From: Paulownia fortunei
Taxonomy: Eukaryota; Streptophyta; Magnoliopsida; Lamiales; Paulowniaceae
Length of the DNA stretch: 64,000 nucleotides
Assembly: GCA_019321725.1 (NCBI GenBank)
Contig: CM033116.1
Span: 16,683,420 to 16,747,419, forward strand
Direction: 5' to 3'
The notes under the pieces were generated by a model that worked only from the letters and a program-made list of their open reading frames with translations, had not been told where the DNA came from and searched no databases. The position numbers were made by a program, and so were the translations under genes. Of this stretch, positions 49,260 through 60,206 are shown one piece after another. Position 1 is the stretch's first letter. The number at the start of each line of letters is the position of its first letter.

Positions 49260-49313
49260 ATGAAGTTCAAAATTTCTCAGTATAGGAGGATCTGTAAAGC
49301 TCAGGAGGGATAG
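49260..49313 (+). CDS. Short uORF ending inside miR390 (speculative)
   Basis: The first substantial ATG frame in the predicted primary transcript encodes 17 residues and stops at the TAG inside the mature miR390 sequence. An earlier ATG at about 49180 is followed at once by a stop. Some plant pri-miRNAs express regulatory peptides (miPEPs); nothing here beyond position supports that. Confidence 0.15.
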   Translation: MKFKISQYRRICKAQEG

Positions 49314-49402
49314 CGCCATGGCTAACGACAATTGTTCGTTTCTAAAGTCATATAAATCGGTGGTGGCGCTATCTATCCTGAGTTTCATGGCTCCTTCTTG
49401 CT
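49283..49402 (+). ncRNA. MIR390: MIR390 precursor hairpin
   Basis: The 5' arm at 49297-49317 is an exact copy of mature plant miR390 (starts AAGCTCAGGAGGG, ends AGCGCC). The 3' arm at 49367-49387 (starts CGCTATCTATCCTG) is the miR390* strand with a 2-nt 3' overhang. The lower stem pairs on across 49283-49296 with 49388-49402, and the loop is about 49 nt. miR390 loads into AGO7 and triggers phased tasiRNA production from TAS3 transcripts, which represses auxin response factors ARF2/3/4. A TATA box upstream and no protein gene around it support an independent transcription unit. No TAS3 locus is visible in the window. Confidence 0.96.
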
Positions 49403-49937
49403 CACAACTCGGCCTGCTTCATCAGATCTATATTGCTCAAAAACAAGGGTTTGTTTGTCTACTACTTTTCTCGTAGTCAATATCATATTATATGCAATTT
49501 AGTTTCTTTGTCGTCTTTACAGAAAGATCATGAACCTCTCACTTTTTTGCTAGGTTTTTAAGTGACCATTGTTGGATAGCCATGTTGACACTTTCAGTCC
49601 GGACAAAATCAGGGCCTTTGCACGTTTTCTGTACCCTTGGTTGCTTTGAATCCAATGTTTATTAAGTGTTAATCGAACCAGTACAACTGCAAAAAAACCA
49701 CATCCGACATACAAATGATGCTTATGCTTTCCTTTAGGCTTTCTAGCCTTGCCAAAATGAAAGAAAATATGACAAATAGAATCAGGGTTTTGAGTATTAA
49801 TTTATGGTACTGGAGACAAAAGGGTATCCATTTCAGGCTTTAAGCAAGCTGCTACGTAACCGGGCACTTCTGGTATTGAATTCCTTCATCTTCTCTATGT
49901 ATCTTGGTGTGTTTGTTTGTGTGTTCATGCATATACT

Positions 49938-49971
<34 letters not shown>

Positions 49972-52650
49972 CTATCTATCTCTATCTATGTATCTATCTG
50001 TGTTTGTGTATATATGTCTGAATTTGTGTCTTTCTTTTTCCTTTTTTGTGGGGGTGAGGTTTTTCTCTCTTTCTTTTTTTGTTGTTTGTTGGGGGTGGAG
50101 GTGTTGGGATTTGGTTACATGATTGAAATTTTTGCTGCTGAAACTAAAACAAAGGTTTCCTCAAGCTATTTTTTTCATGGTATGTAAAACATGAAATTTT
50201 AGACTTAAGAGTTTGTTTGGAAAACATTGCAAGCTGCCTAAGCTTGTGGCTTGACATTTTTTAGCAAACTTTGTGCAGAGGCTACTTTGCTATATGTAGT
50301 AGTTCCCTATACTAAAGCTACTCTCAATGATCAATGCAATTGAAAGTTTTTCTTCATGCCATATCAACAAGACTTTATTTTCTTGTAAACACTATGATGG
50401 ATTGTGTCCATTTATGTTTGAGCTTCTCAAGTTGAAATCAAATGGCCCTTCACAAAAGTTTTTCCAATGTCCCTCTACAAAAACTATGCATGATCGACAT
50501 CCATACGATTGTGTTTCGATGATATCAACAACTATAAGTTCTTTATCGTCCATGTGAATTGAAGCTCATCCCATACTACTCTTTAACTAGCGCAATTTGT
50601 AAAACAATACCAACCAAGTAATAAAATCACATAGAACCTCCATAAGTGGGCGTTTATTTCTATAAGTACGTACGTGTACATAAGTCGGACCACAGAGCAA
50701 GATAATGATGATTGTTCTTCTTCTTCTTCTTCTTGTACTCACTGGGATATACATGTTCATGATCATGGGTTGGGGATGTATTCATAAAGTCCATGTTTTT
50801 CTCATATGTCCTTGGTAGAGAAATTAAATTTCATTTATTTTTGTCATTAATTTCCATTCAGAAATCTGAGGAATATATGATTCAAGAAAATGAGATTGCA
50901 GGTGAGGCATTTGATGTTTGTGGGGGAGTGTGGCTATTAATGCAGCCTGAGACTGATGAAGCATTTCTCTACAGAAGGCTTTTAAAGAGTTATGGGCTAG
51001 GGTTTATTTTTATTTTTATTTTTGTGCTTTTTTGACTTAAATTTTGTGCAGGCTTTTTAATAATGGCCCTTGAATATCTATAGCTGTGGATGTTGACTCC
51101 TTTCCCAATCAGCTTCATTTAGGTCACGTCTTCCTACCTTTCACCAGCAACATCTACTACTATTTTATTACTTCTTCAGTTTTAGCCTCATCAAAAATTA
51201 AATTAATGTTCTTATCTTCCTATTTTAATTACTATTCTTGATCTTTCATCCCTTCATGCATAATGCCTATCATAAGAAAGATACATACTCGTGTCTTATA
51301 ATTTGACGATCTGACCTAATAGGGAATTTTAGATTCGAGCTAAAAAACTGTAAGTTTTGTACTTTATATTTTTGCTCTTAAAATAGAACTTGATAGTTAG
51401 TTGTGTCACATAAAAATAATCTACTTTAAAAAAATAGAGTTTTACTTTAAAATTTCTTAAAAAAAATTAAATTAATAAATTTTATAAGGGGCAGAGTTCC
51501 CAATTCAAAAAGAAAATGATGCCAAAGATTGATTATTTTGGAACTTTAAAAGAAAAAAAAGGTCATATTCTAGATTTCACATTAATCTTATCCTTCTTAA
51601 CTAACAAACATGCATTATAGAGGGACCAATGGTGGTTGGTCATACTGCCACGTGTCACGTCACGATTTGTAGAAGCATAGTTTTCAGAAATTTGATGTTA
51701 CTTTAGGGCACATTGTGTGCCTAACTGCATGGGAACAAAGAAACCATGTTCCCTGTTGCACACGACACCCAAATTTCTGTTACTATAATAAGATTCTGTG
51801 ATCTGTTGTTAGTGCACAATGTGCTTGCACAGATACACCCACCATGAAACTACTTCTGGCCTCAGAAATTAACTTTAGTCTAAGTTTATTTTTTGGTGGA
51901 GTTTGGTAAATATATAGATCTATTCTTTAAACTATTCTTGTTTTCATGATTGGTAATGATGAAGTGAAACGAAAGTGAACAACCAAAAAAGTTTAGCTTA
52001 GAAAATACAGTATTAAAAAAAAAAAAATGCATGTGTAATACAATTATCGAGCGCATATACATACATATAACTGAAAAATACTATTGTATTATGTAAAACT
52101 TGTGGTAATAAAAGCCCACAAGGATAATGTTTTGTCAAGTGAGAGAATATTATTTTCTTAAAAAAATAAAATATCATCTTAGAAAATAGAAAATTATCGG
52201 TGAATATTCTGAAAAGTAAAAAATCAATCATGATTCACCAACTACACATTATCTAATCAAATCAAATTCTATCTCGATACATTCACCAAAAAATCCAATG
52301 CGTGCATATTCTTCCCCCCACTAACAATCTTGGCAAAATTGTCATATGTGGAACGGAGCACAATTTTACAAAGAAATAGCCTCTAGAAGAGATGGGAAAT
52401 ATACTCAGTACCATTTAATTAAATAGTTGACCAAGACCTTTTTTGTTTGAAAAAACTCTTCACTTCAATGGATATTTCTTCGTGAAAAACACACATGAGG
52501 TAAGAATTCAATGTTTCACTAAGAATTTGAATGGTAATTTCGAATTTAAATTGATTCTATTTCCTATCTTTCTCATACAAAGATGGTCAAACAATTCCGA
52601 ATTTATGATCGTGTTTAATTTAGAATGAAGGGAGTAAAATATAAGAAAAA
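49403..52650. other. 3' part of pri-miR390 region and intergenic DNA
   Basis: No protein gene recognised. Contains a CT microsatellite at 49940-49968, a CTT run near 50717 and a CACGTG G-box at 51649-51654. A frame at 50793-51035 includes splice-like borders (TTCAG before AAATC, GCAG before GTGAGG) but no known domain, so it is not called as a gene. Confidence 0.5.
49940..49968. repeat. (CT)n microsatellite
   Basis: About 14 uninterrupted CT units. Confidence 0.95.
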
Positions 52651-52653
52651 TTA

Positions 52654-53727
52654 GGCCTTGAATTTTTAGTGAGAATTCTCATTTCTAATATTTTTATTGA
52701 GAATTTAGTTTTGTACTGATTTTCGCATGAGAAATGAAATTATGTTAAATGAATGAATAAAAATGAGATTTTATATAAGTCTGGAAATAAGAATATGTTT
52801 GGTTGAATAGTTTAATGGAATGCTAATGAAAGTACATAATATAAAATTAAATTATATCTACTTGTGTATTTTATAGTTTTATTTGTGAGATTTTGTGTAT
52901 ATAGTAATTTGTAAAGTTGATATTGATTAAGTTGATAATGGTAGAGTCCATTTTAAATATTTAATTTGAACATGATAATTTATTAGGATGATTTGAAAGG
53001 TGATGAATCCCATTGAAATAATATAGTCTATTTATTTAAATAAAATTGATTGTGGTAGAGTCCACTTTATATTTAATTTAAATATGATATTTTACTTGTA
53101 AGATTTGTAGGTGGTGGGTCCCTTAGAATAATAGAGTTTGAAAATGGTGATATATTAATTAGATATAATTAGTAGTGGTGGTTCCACTAGTGTAATTTAA
53201 ATTGAGAGGATGGGAATAATATTGTGTATAGGATTGGAAATTAAAATTACAGAGTTGAGATAAGGGTAACAATGAGATATGTTCAAACCCAAAAGGGGTC
53301 AATTTTTACTATTACAAACGAGTTGGGGCGAGTTTGAATTTTTTATTTCAAAACTGTCTCACTGCAAACCTACCCTGTTTAATTTTTTTTTAATATTATA
53401 TATATATATATGTGTGATATTTTTAAATATATATATTTAAAAAGTTATAATTTATTATTTTTAAATATATATATATATTTAATATTTTTAAAATAAAAAA
53501 ATGGGTCTAACATGTCGAGTTTGGGTCCTAAAAAATATTAGCGGGACGAATCTCGTGTTTGGCCAAACCAGCCCCGTTGCTATTCTTAGGTTGAGATGTT
53601 ATTTTTTGTGGGAAAAAGAGAGATAGAATGGATATTCTATTAAAAATAAATCAAACAAAACTTGATTTCAAATTTGGAAATAGAACAAAATGAAAAATAA
53701 ATTTTAAAAATGAAAACATACAAGACC
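52654..53727. mobile_element. PIF/Harbinger-type non-autonomous element
   Basis: Ends GGCCTTGAATTTTTA and, complemented, GGTCTTGTATGTTTT, flanked on both sides by TTA (52651-52653 and 53728-53730), the 3-bp target duplication typical of PIF/Harbinger. The interior is AT-rich without coding capacity, holds degenerate tandem units (about 52.92-53.2 kb) with GTGGTAGAGTCCA, and carries a second, nested MITE. Confidence 0.6.
53261..53588. mobile_element. hAT-like MITE nested in PIF-type element
   Basis: 328 bp; terminal repeats TAAGGGTAACAATG and, complemented, TAAGAATAGCAACG. The 8-bp flanks AGTTGAGA (53253-53260) and GGTTGAGA (53589-53596) differ at one base. The ends resemble those of the element at 8543-9285, so both may belong to one family. 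Confidence 0.65.
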
Positions 53728-53752
53728 TTAGTATCTCCATATCCAAGTACAT

Positions 53753-54400
53753 CTAAGTCCTAAGAAAATTAAGTCTTGCGAAATTTACGAATATAAATGC
53801 ATATTATCTTTAACAAATAATATAAAAATAAGTAAAGTATCGTTCCCACGAAAACTGATTGTTATTAAATATCAAAATTGTATTAACTCTAATTTTATTT
53901 GAAATATCAAAACTATAAAATGTTGTTTACTAAACTAATGCAGACTCAAAATCAAATAAGGATTAAATCAATTGATTGAAAACCTAGGGCTTATGATTTC
54001 ATTGTAATTAATCAAAATTGAATATTCTATCTCATCAGCCTAAATTTATTCTCCTAACTGATAGTCAAGAATCCTTTAATTATCCGCTAGTCTCTGCTAA
54101 TGTTTAATGAAAACATATACCGCCCTGTTGCCTTTTTTTGTTTTTTCTCTTCTTGATGACCAGTGCCTAGAGGCTGACTGGCCAGCACCTAGGTGCTGGT
54201 CTCTTTGAAATTCATCACAATTTTTTTTATTATTTTTTTTAGAAAAAATGCAGATTTTCAACTCCAAGTCAAGTTTCTCTCTTCACACTTAAATTTGCAA
54301 AACAACATTAAAAATGATGATAAAATTCACAAAAAGATCTCGAAAATATCAAGTAAATGATAATCAATTAATAAATGGATATAAAACCACATGAGTAAGC
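53753..54400 (-). repeat. LTR fragment related to outer Gypsy LTR
   Basis: 53.76-54.11 kb matches part of the outer 5' LTR (about 43.96-44.29 kb): TATCGTTC, ATCTCATCA and CTAACGAAAA-type words in the same order. It is followed by sequence with the same layout but different bases, ending in AAAATTCACAAAAA-like sequence. No internal element adjoins it, so it is a solo or broken LTR. It includes an 18-bp perfect palindrome, CCAGCACCTAGGTGCTGG, near 54182. Confidence 0.55.
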
Positions 54401-56364
54401 ACAAGGATTTATAGGTCATTTGGCCAATGATTGAAGACTCTCAGTGAAGATGGATGTGCACAGTAGATAATAAAACATTGATCCATGTCTACCTCATTAC
54501 AATTATTATTTCACCTTCTTGTTTAAAAAAAAAAAGTTTGGAAAAGAGGGGCACAAAAAAATTGTAAAGGGATAGTTAGGAAACTATAATTACAAGCCAA
54601 GAGGAAGCAGATCTAAAGTTGATTTATCTAATGTAAAAGTTATTTAATCTGAAAAATATGGTATATTTTATATTAAATTCAAAAACATGTTCTCTCAATT
54701 CTATATTTTTGTTTGCTGATTAATACAATACAGACAAAAGGTAGAAATAACTAGAGATTACTATCCATAATACATATTTTAGGGCCCTAGGTAAAAAACA
54801 AATGTGGTAAAATAGAAGATAGTATAATTAGCAACCATTATGGTTGGGCATATAGGATGATAAAATATTCACAGAGGGTCTGAATGATCAATTTTCTTTT
54901 TACCCAAAAAAAAAATTAAAAATAGGATTAATAAAAAGCCGATGTGGAGGCTAACTGCGAAATCATAAGTCCTTTCAAAGTAATATAAAATGTGGAGGGA
55001 GATTCAACCTGCTGGGAAGCGTGATAACCCTCAATAGTCAAATAAAAAATAGAATAATGGATATTAATAGATAATTGAAAGCATAAAAGCTAAAATCTCA
55101 ATCTTGAAGAAAATAAAAGAGGATGGAATATTTATAGAACCTTAAAAAATGAAAAAGGTCATGTTCCTATACAACAAGGTGTATACATTGGCAAAGTCTC
55201 TTTACTCTTGGACTTTTTAGACTGTGCCTACCAAATTAGAACCATATGAATATTATATGGTCCATCTAGTGTGGATGTTCTAATTTATTTAGTAGGTTTT
55301 TTCTATTGATACATAATATCTCTATGTAATTGCTCGTATTTATTGAATTTAAAATTTAATAAATTATGTGTATTTGACTGTTCACTGAAAAAAAAAAAAA
55401 AAAAAGATGAGTTTGATGTAGCATTTTTTATAATAGACTCTGATAAAGTTGTTTTTGAAGGAATTGTGAAAACCAATTAGGTGTTTGGATCCAATTTTCA
55501 GAATTGATTAGAAAGATGGATTCGAATAAAAATTTGAAAACTAAACTTTGTTAATGTATTGATAAAACAATCAAATAATACACTTGAAAATTATGTTAAA
55601 AGTATTATTGATATTTTTCAATTTCACAATTGGAATATTTCATTTCTTCCACAAGATTATTAGGTTATATTCAATTGAATAGTAGGTTTCTTGACATATA
55701 ATTAGATAATTTGAACACGGACTTTGTTTGGTTTTCAAATTATTTCTGATTGATTTCTCAAGAAGTCAAGTTTCAAAATTTGGATTAATTTCTAAAAAAA
55801 TAAAATAAAAGACAAGTTTCAATCACATTGCTTTTTCATCAATTTTTCATTTTTTATTTGAATACTTGTAAGGTCAATATGATCTAGCCTTAAAATTGAG
55901 GCCTTGAGATTCTTAAATTTATAAGAGGTATATTAATATTTTTTTATTATATTTAATTAGTATTGATATATTAATATACCAAATGATTTAATTTATCGTT
56001 TCTCTCTTAGAGCACTGAACAACTCATAGGACCTATCAAGTAATCGATGAAATCACTTTCTCAAGTTTAATTAGTAAAATAATTTAAACAAAGTCGGACA
56101 TCATTTTTTCAAATTTAATTAGAAAAATAACTTAAATAAAAGTCGAATATAACTGGACCCACCCATATAGGATAATGTACACATAAACCACATTAACTAA
56201 CTCTAAAAAAGTGAACAACTATACTTCCGCTTGTCCAACCCTTTACATCTCTCTGTTAGTTTCTTGCAACATCCATGCTTGGCTCCATATTTTGGAGTAA
56301 AATTTCTCTGTACTGTGATGAATGAAAATAATAATAAAGCAACAATCCTCAACTCTTACCAGCA
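54401..56364. other. Intergenic DNA upstream of CHX gene
   Basis: AT-rich, with an A-run at about 55388-55405. No gene recognised; the last few hundred bases presumably contain the CHX promoter. Confidence 0.55.
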
Positions 56365-59079
56365 ATGGTGACAAAAAAGAATCTTGTTATATGTAGGGAG
56401 ATACAAAGAGATCATCCCTTTGGTATTTTCTATGGCCAAAATCCATTAGAGTTCTCTTTTCCCCTTATGCTATTGGAGTTGTCATCCCTCATCATCGTTT
56501 CTCGTGTTGTTCGGTTTCTCCTCAGGCCCCTAGGACAGCCTAAGGTTGTCTCAGAGATCATTGTGAGTTTCGTTATCTTTTCTCTTTGATTCTTGGCTCA
56601 GTTTGTGTTATTCAGTATGATTCATCTAGAGTTTTTCTCCTCTTTTTAATGTTATCCAACCGTCTGAACAAAAGGATGTGCAACATTACAGTGGTGGCTA
56701 AAGCATCATTAGTCTAGATGAACCATTTACGGCATTTGACTCAATTTTGTGTTTCACACTATTGGAAATGATGATCTTTTCCTAGTTCATTATGTGTTCG
56801 TCGTTTTGATTTCTTAAGCTAATGAATCATTTTTTTCTTTTTCGTGTTTATATAATTGATTTCTAGGGTGGCATCATACTTGGACCATCTGTGTTAAGTC
56901 GTAATAAGAAGTTTCGTGCATACATGTTCCCTGATAATGCCGAGTATGTGATAAAGAATATTGGAGTACTGGGGTTCATGTATTTCCTCTTCTTATCTGG
57001 AGTGAAAATGGACATTAGTGCAATAAGGAAAGTGGACAAAAAGCATTGGTATATTGCACTAGTTGGGATACTTGTACCACTGTGCTGTAGTGCAGGTGTT
57101 GCATTTATGGAGAGGAAATCTTTGGATAAGGAAATTTCGAAAGCTTCTTCAATTTGGGGAATAACTTCATCTTTGGCTATCACAGCATTTCCTGTTCTGT
57201 ATCGTATTGTGAAGGAGCTAAACCTACTTAGCTCTGAAATCGGGCGGATGGCCCTGTCAACAGCAGTAATCAGTGATGTAATAGGAATGAATGGTATAGT
57301 TATATTTGAGGCATCCAAACAAGGGAGTATAGGCCTATAGCTGCTTTATGGTATATGATTTCGTTGATAGTCGTCATGACATCAATCATGGGTGGTGTTA
57401 GACAAGCCATGATGTGGATTGTTCGAACAACCCCTGAAGGGAAGCCGGTGGATCAAATTTATGTCGTTGCCATATTGTTGGGTGTTATGGTCGTTGGATT
57501 TGTAGCTGATATGTTTGGCCTAGCCATTGCCAACGGGCCACTTTGGCTTGGTTTGGCTGTGCCGGATGGCCCTCCATTGGGAGCCATTCTTGTGGAGAAA
57601 AGTGAGACAATTGTAATGGACATTCTCATGCCATTTTCATTTATGTATGTGGGCATGATCATGGATCTGTCCTCCATGAGCGGCTACTGGTCTCATTTAA
57701 GACCGCTTCTTTACATGGTTTTAGCTGGATACACGATTAAAATGGTTTCTACACTCATTGCTTCTCGTTTCTTAGACATGACAATTAGAGATAGTCTCAC
57801 CCTTAGCCTGATAATGAGTTTAAGGGGTGAAGTGGAACTTCTATTGTTTATTCATTGGATGGATTTTGAGGTACCTTCTGGTTTTTTAATTGATGTTCTT
57901 AACTTTCTGGTGCAACTTGTTCTCTCTTTATACATATGATTCCTCTTGTGACCTCTGCAGATGTTAGGCCAGCCGCATTTCACAGTTCTGGTGCTATTGA
58001 CAGTATTTGTGACTGCTTTAGCTACACCCTTAATCAGCATACTCTATGATCCTACAAGGCCTTATATGGTGAACAAGAGACGAAATATTCAACATACCCC
58101 TCCTAACACCGAACTCCATATTGTGGCTTGTATTCATGGTGAAGAAAATCTGTATGAACTTGTGAAATTACTCGAATTCTCCAATCCAACTGTTAACTGT
58201 CCTTTCTCTGTCTACGCTTTATTCCTCATTGAGCTTGTTGGTCGTGCCAACCCTGTGTTCATCGATCATGAGAATGAAGAAAAAGGAGCTGATCAGTCCA
58301 GCTCCAGATCAATCCATAATGCTTTAAAGATTTTCCAGGAGGCCAGAGGTGAGTACATAAAGATACATTCCTATACAGCAATCACCCCCAAGAGAAGCAT
58401 GTATCAAGACATTTGTGAGCTAGCTCTTTCTAAGCAAGCTTGTCTGATCATCGTACCATTTTGCAAGAGGATATCGGATAACCTCAAAGGGACAAAATCC
58501 GTGAAGCAAGTCTTTCAATCCGTGAGCTCTAATGTTTTGGCACACGCACCATGTTCGGTAGGAATTCTAGTAGACAAGAGTCCATACCAAAATCTTGTTA
58601 ATGGTGTTTTGAGAAGTTCGATGCATCACTTTGTTGTTCTTTTCTTGGGTGGAGCAGATGCTAGAGAGGCCCTTTCTTATGCAGATCGCACGGCCGGAAG
58701 TCCAGGTATATTACTCACTGTAGTTAGATTTCTCTCACATGACAACGAGGGAGATAATGAGATGGAGAAGAAGCTTGATGATGTCCTGGTGACATGGTTT
58801 TGGGTGAAAAACGAAGGGAACAATCGTGTTGTTTATCGAGAGGTAGTGGTGAAGAATGGGGAAGAAACCATTGCTTCTATTCAGGCAATGAATAGTGATT
58901 GCTGTGATCTTTGGATTGTGGGAAGAAAGCATGGAATAAATCCTGTTCTCCTACAAGGACTATCAAATTGGAGTGAGAACACTGAGCTTGGAGTTATAGG
59001 AGAGTATGTTGCCTCTGCCGATTTCAGCAGCAGGGCTTCTGTTTTAGTGGTGCAACAGCAAATTTTAAGAGGCCAATAG
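56365..59079 (+). CDS. Cation/H+ antiporter, CHX family (CPA2), with one frameshift
   Basis: Endomembrane or plasma-membrane K+(Na+)/H+ exchanger. Exons 56365-56562, 56867-57870 and 57961-59079 with GT/AG introns give about 773 aa, usual for CHX. An N-terminal membrane segment precedes LLRPLGQPKVVSEII; then GGIILGPSVLSRNKKF, FMYFLFLSGVKMD and the TM6-type AVISDV with its acidic residue. After the break come GLAVPDGPPLGAILVEK and HWMDFE; exon 3 resumes with FTVLVLLTVFVTALATPLISILYDP, here a membrane segment, and the large cytosolic tail. Exon 2 is 1004 nt, one short of a multiple of three. The frame runs into a stop at 57338-57340 while the next frame continues with AALWYM, so one base was lost near 57325 (next to GGG). 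As read, it is a pseudogene or carries a sequencing error; everything else is intact, including the stop at 59077. Confidence 0.9.
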
Positions 59080-60206
59080 AAGGCTTCAGGTAGTCTAGTT
59101 GGAAGATTTTAGTTTTGTACAAAGTGGCAGTAAATGTAAAAGAAGCTAATGCATGCGTAATCGAAAGTTGCAGCGCTAGGAAATTGCTAGTTAGCCACCA
59201 ATTGAGTGAGCCAATGCAATTCTGCTCTTATTAGTTCAGAGAAACCGTATATCTTTGCAAGAATCTCTTGTGAGCGCGACTTCAGGCCTTCAGACAGGAC
59301 TTATGACTATATACATGTTTATGAAAGTGGGAAAGGATGTTTAGCAAGAAAAGTTCATCAGATTACTTGTATCAGTATGCATTTGATACCTGTCTGCCAA
59401 AACACAACCCAGTGCATTTAACTTTACATTTTAATACATCCTAATAGGGGAAACCATGAAAACAATCAAATTATTCACTCCAAAGAAAGACTGTTGTTTT
59501 CCATAACATCACTTGGGCCAGGTCATGCCTGTTCTACTTTTGAGTTATTGCATCAGAGTTGATTTATTCTGTTATTCTGACTGCTATCACAAGGCCTTTA
59601 TCTTCTGAGAATCAGCTTATAAATCTAGTAATTGCCTAATCAAGATTTTTTTTGGTACCTCAATATGTCTTCTCTTTGATTTTGTTCTTAAATAACTCTT
59701 TGAAGGACTTAGTACTCTGCTATACGAAACGAGGAGAGTCTGTAAGCTAGCTTGAGATGCTTTGCAATATATCAGCACTAGGCTAGCAATATGAATGGTT
59801 GATTTTGGTGTATGAAGGCTTTTTAATGCTAGTAACTTTTTGCTGAGATATCTTCTTTTCGAACTCACTAGAAATTTGTAAAACTATGAATCTACTCTTC
59901 CATTAAAGCGTCTATTTTCACTATTCTTTACTACCTTGTGGTCATGATAAATTTTGTACTGGCTTTCATTTTTACTTAAGTCATAGAAACTTGAGAAAAA
60001 TCAAAGGTATCCAGACAAGCTTGGAAGCTGAAACCAAGCATGCCATTTTCTCTCTTTTACAAATTACTTAACAAATTTTTGTCTTGATTCTGTCAATGAA
60101 ATAAATGTAGACAACAGTAATAAAGGCAACAACAGCTAAATAAATTGAAGATCCAAGAAAATTCTATGGCAACACATTCCCGGAGTAGTGTATTTCAACT
60201 CTGATC
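59080..60206. other. Intergenic DNA between convergent CHX and laccase genes
   Basis: It holds the 3' flanks of both genes. Short frames on both strands have no recognisable domain. Confidence 0.6.

Noticed and set aside
49161..49388. 75-codon minus-strand frame
   Set aside because: Antisense of the MIR390 precursor; the hairpin explains the sequence.
49804..50187. 127-codon frame with a Ser-Leu repeat
   Set aside because: Driven by the CT microsatellite; no domain and no homologue recognised.
51649..51654. G-box CACGTG as evidence of a promoter
   Set aside because: A single six-base site with no gene start downstream on either strand.
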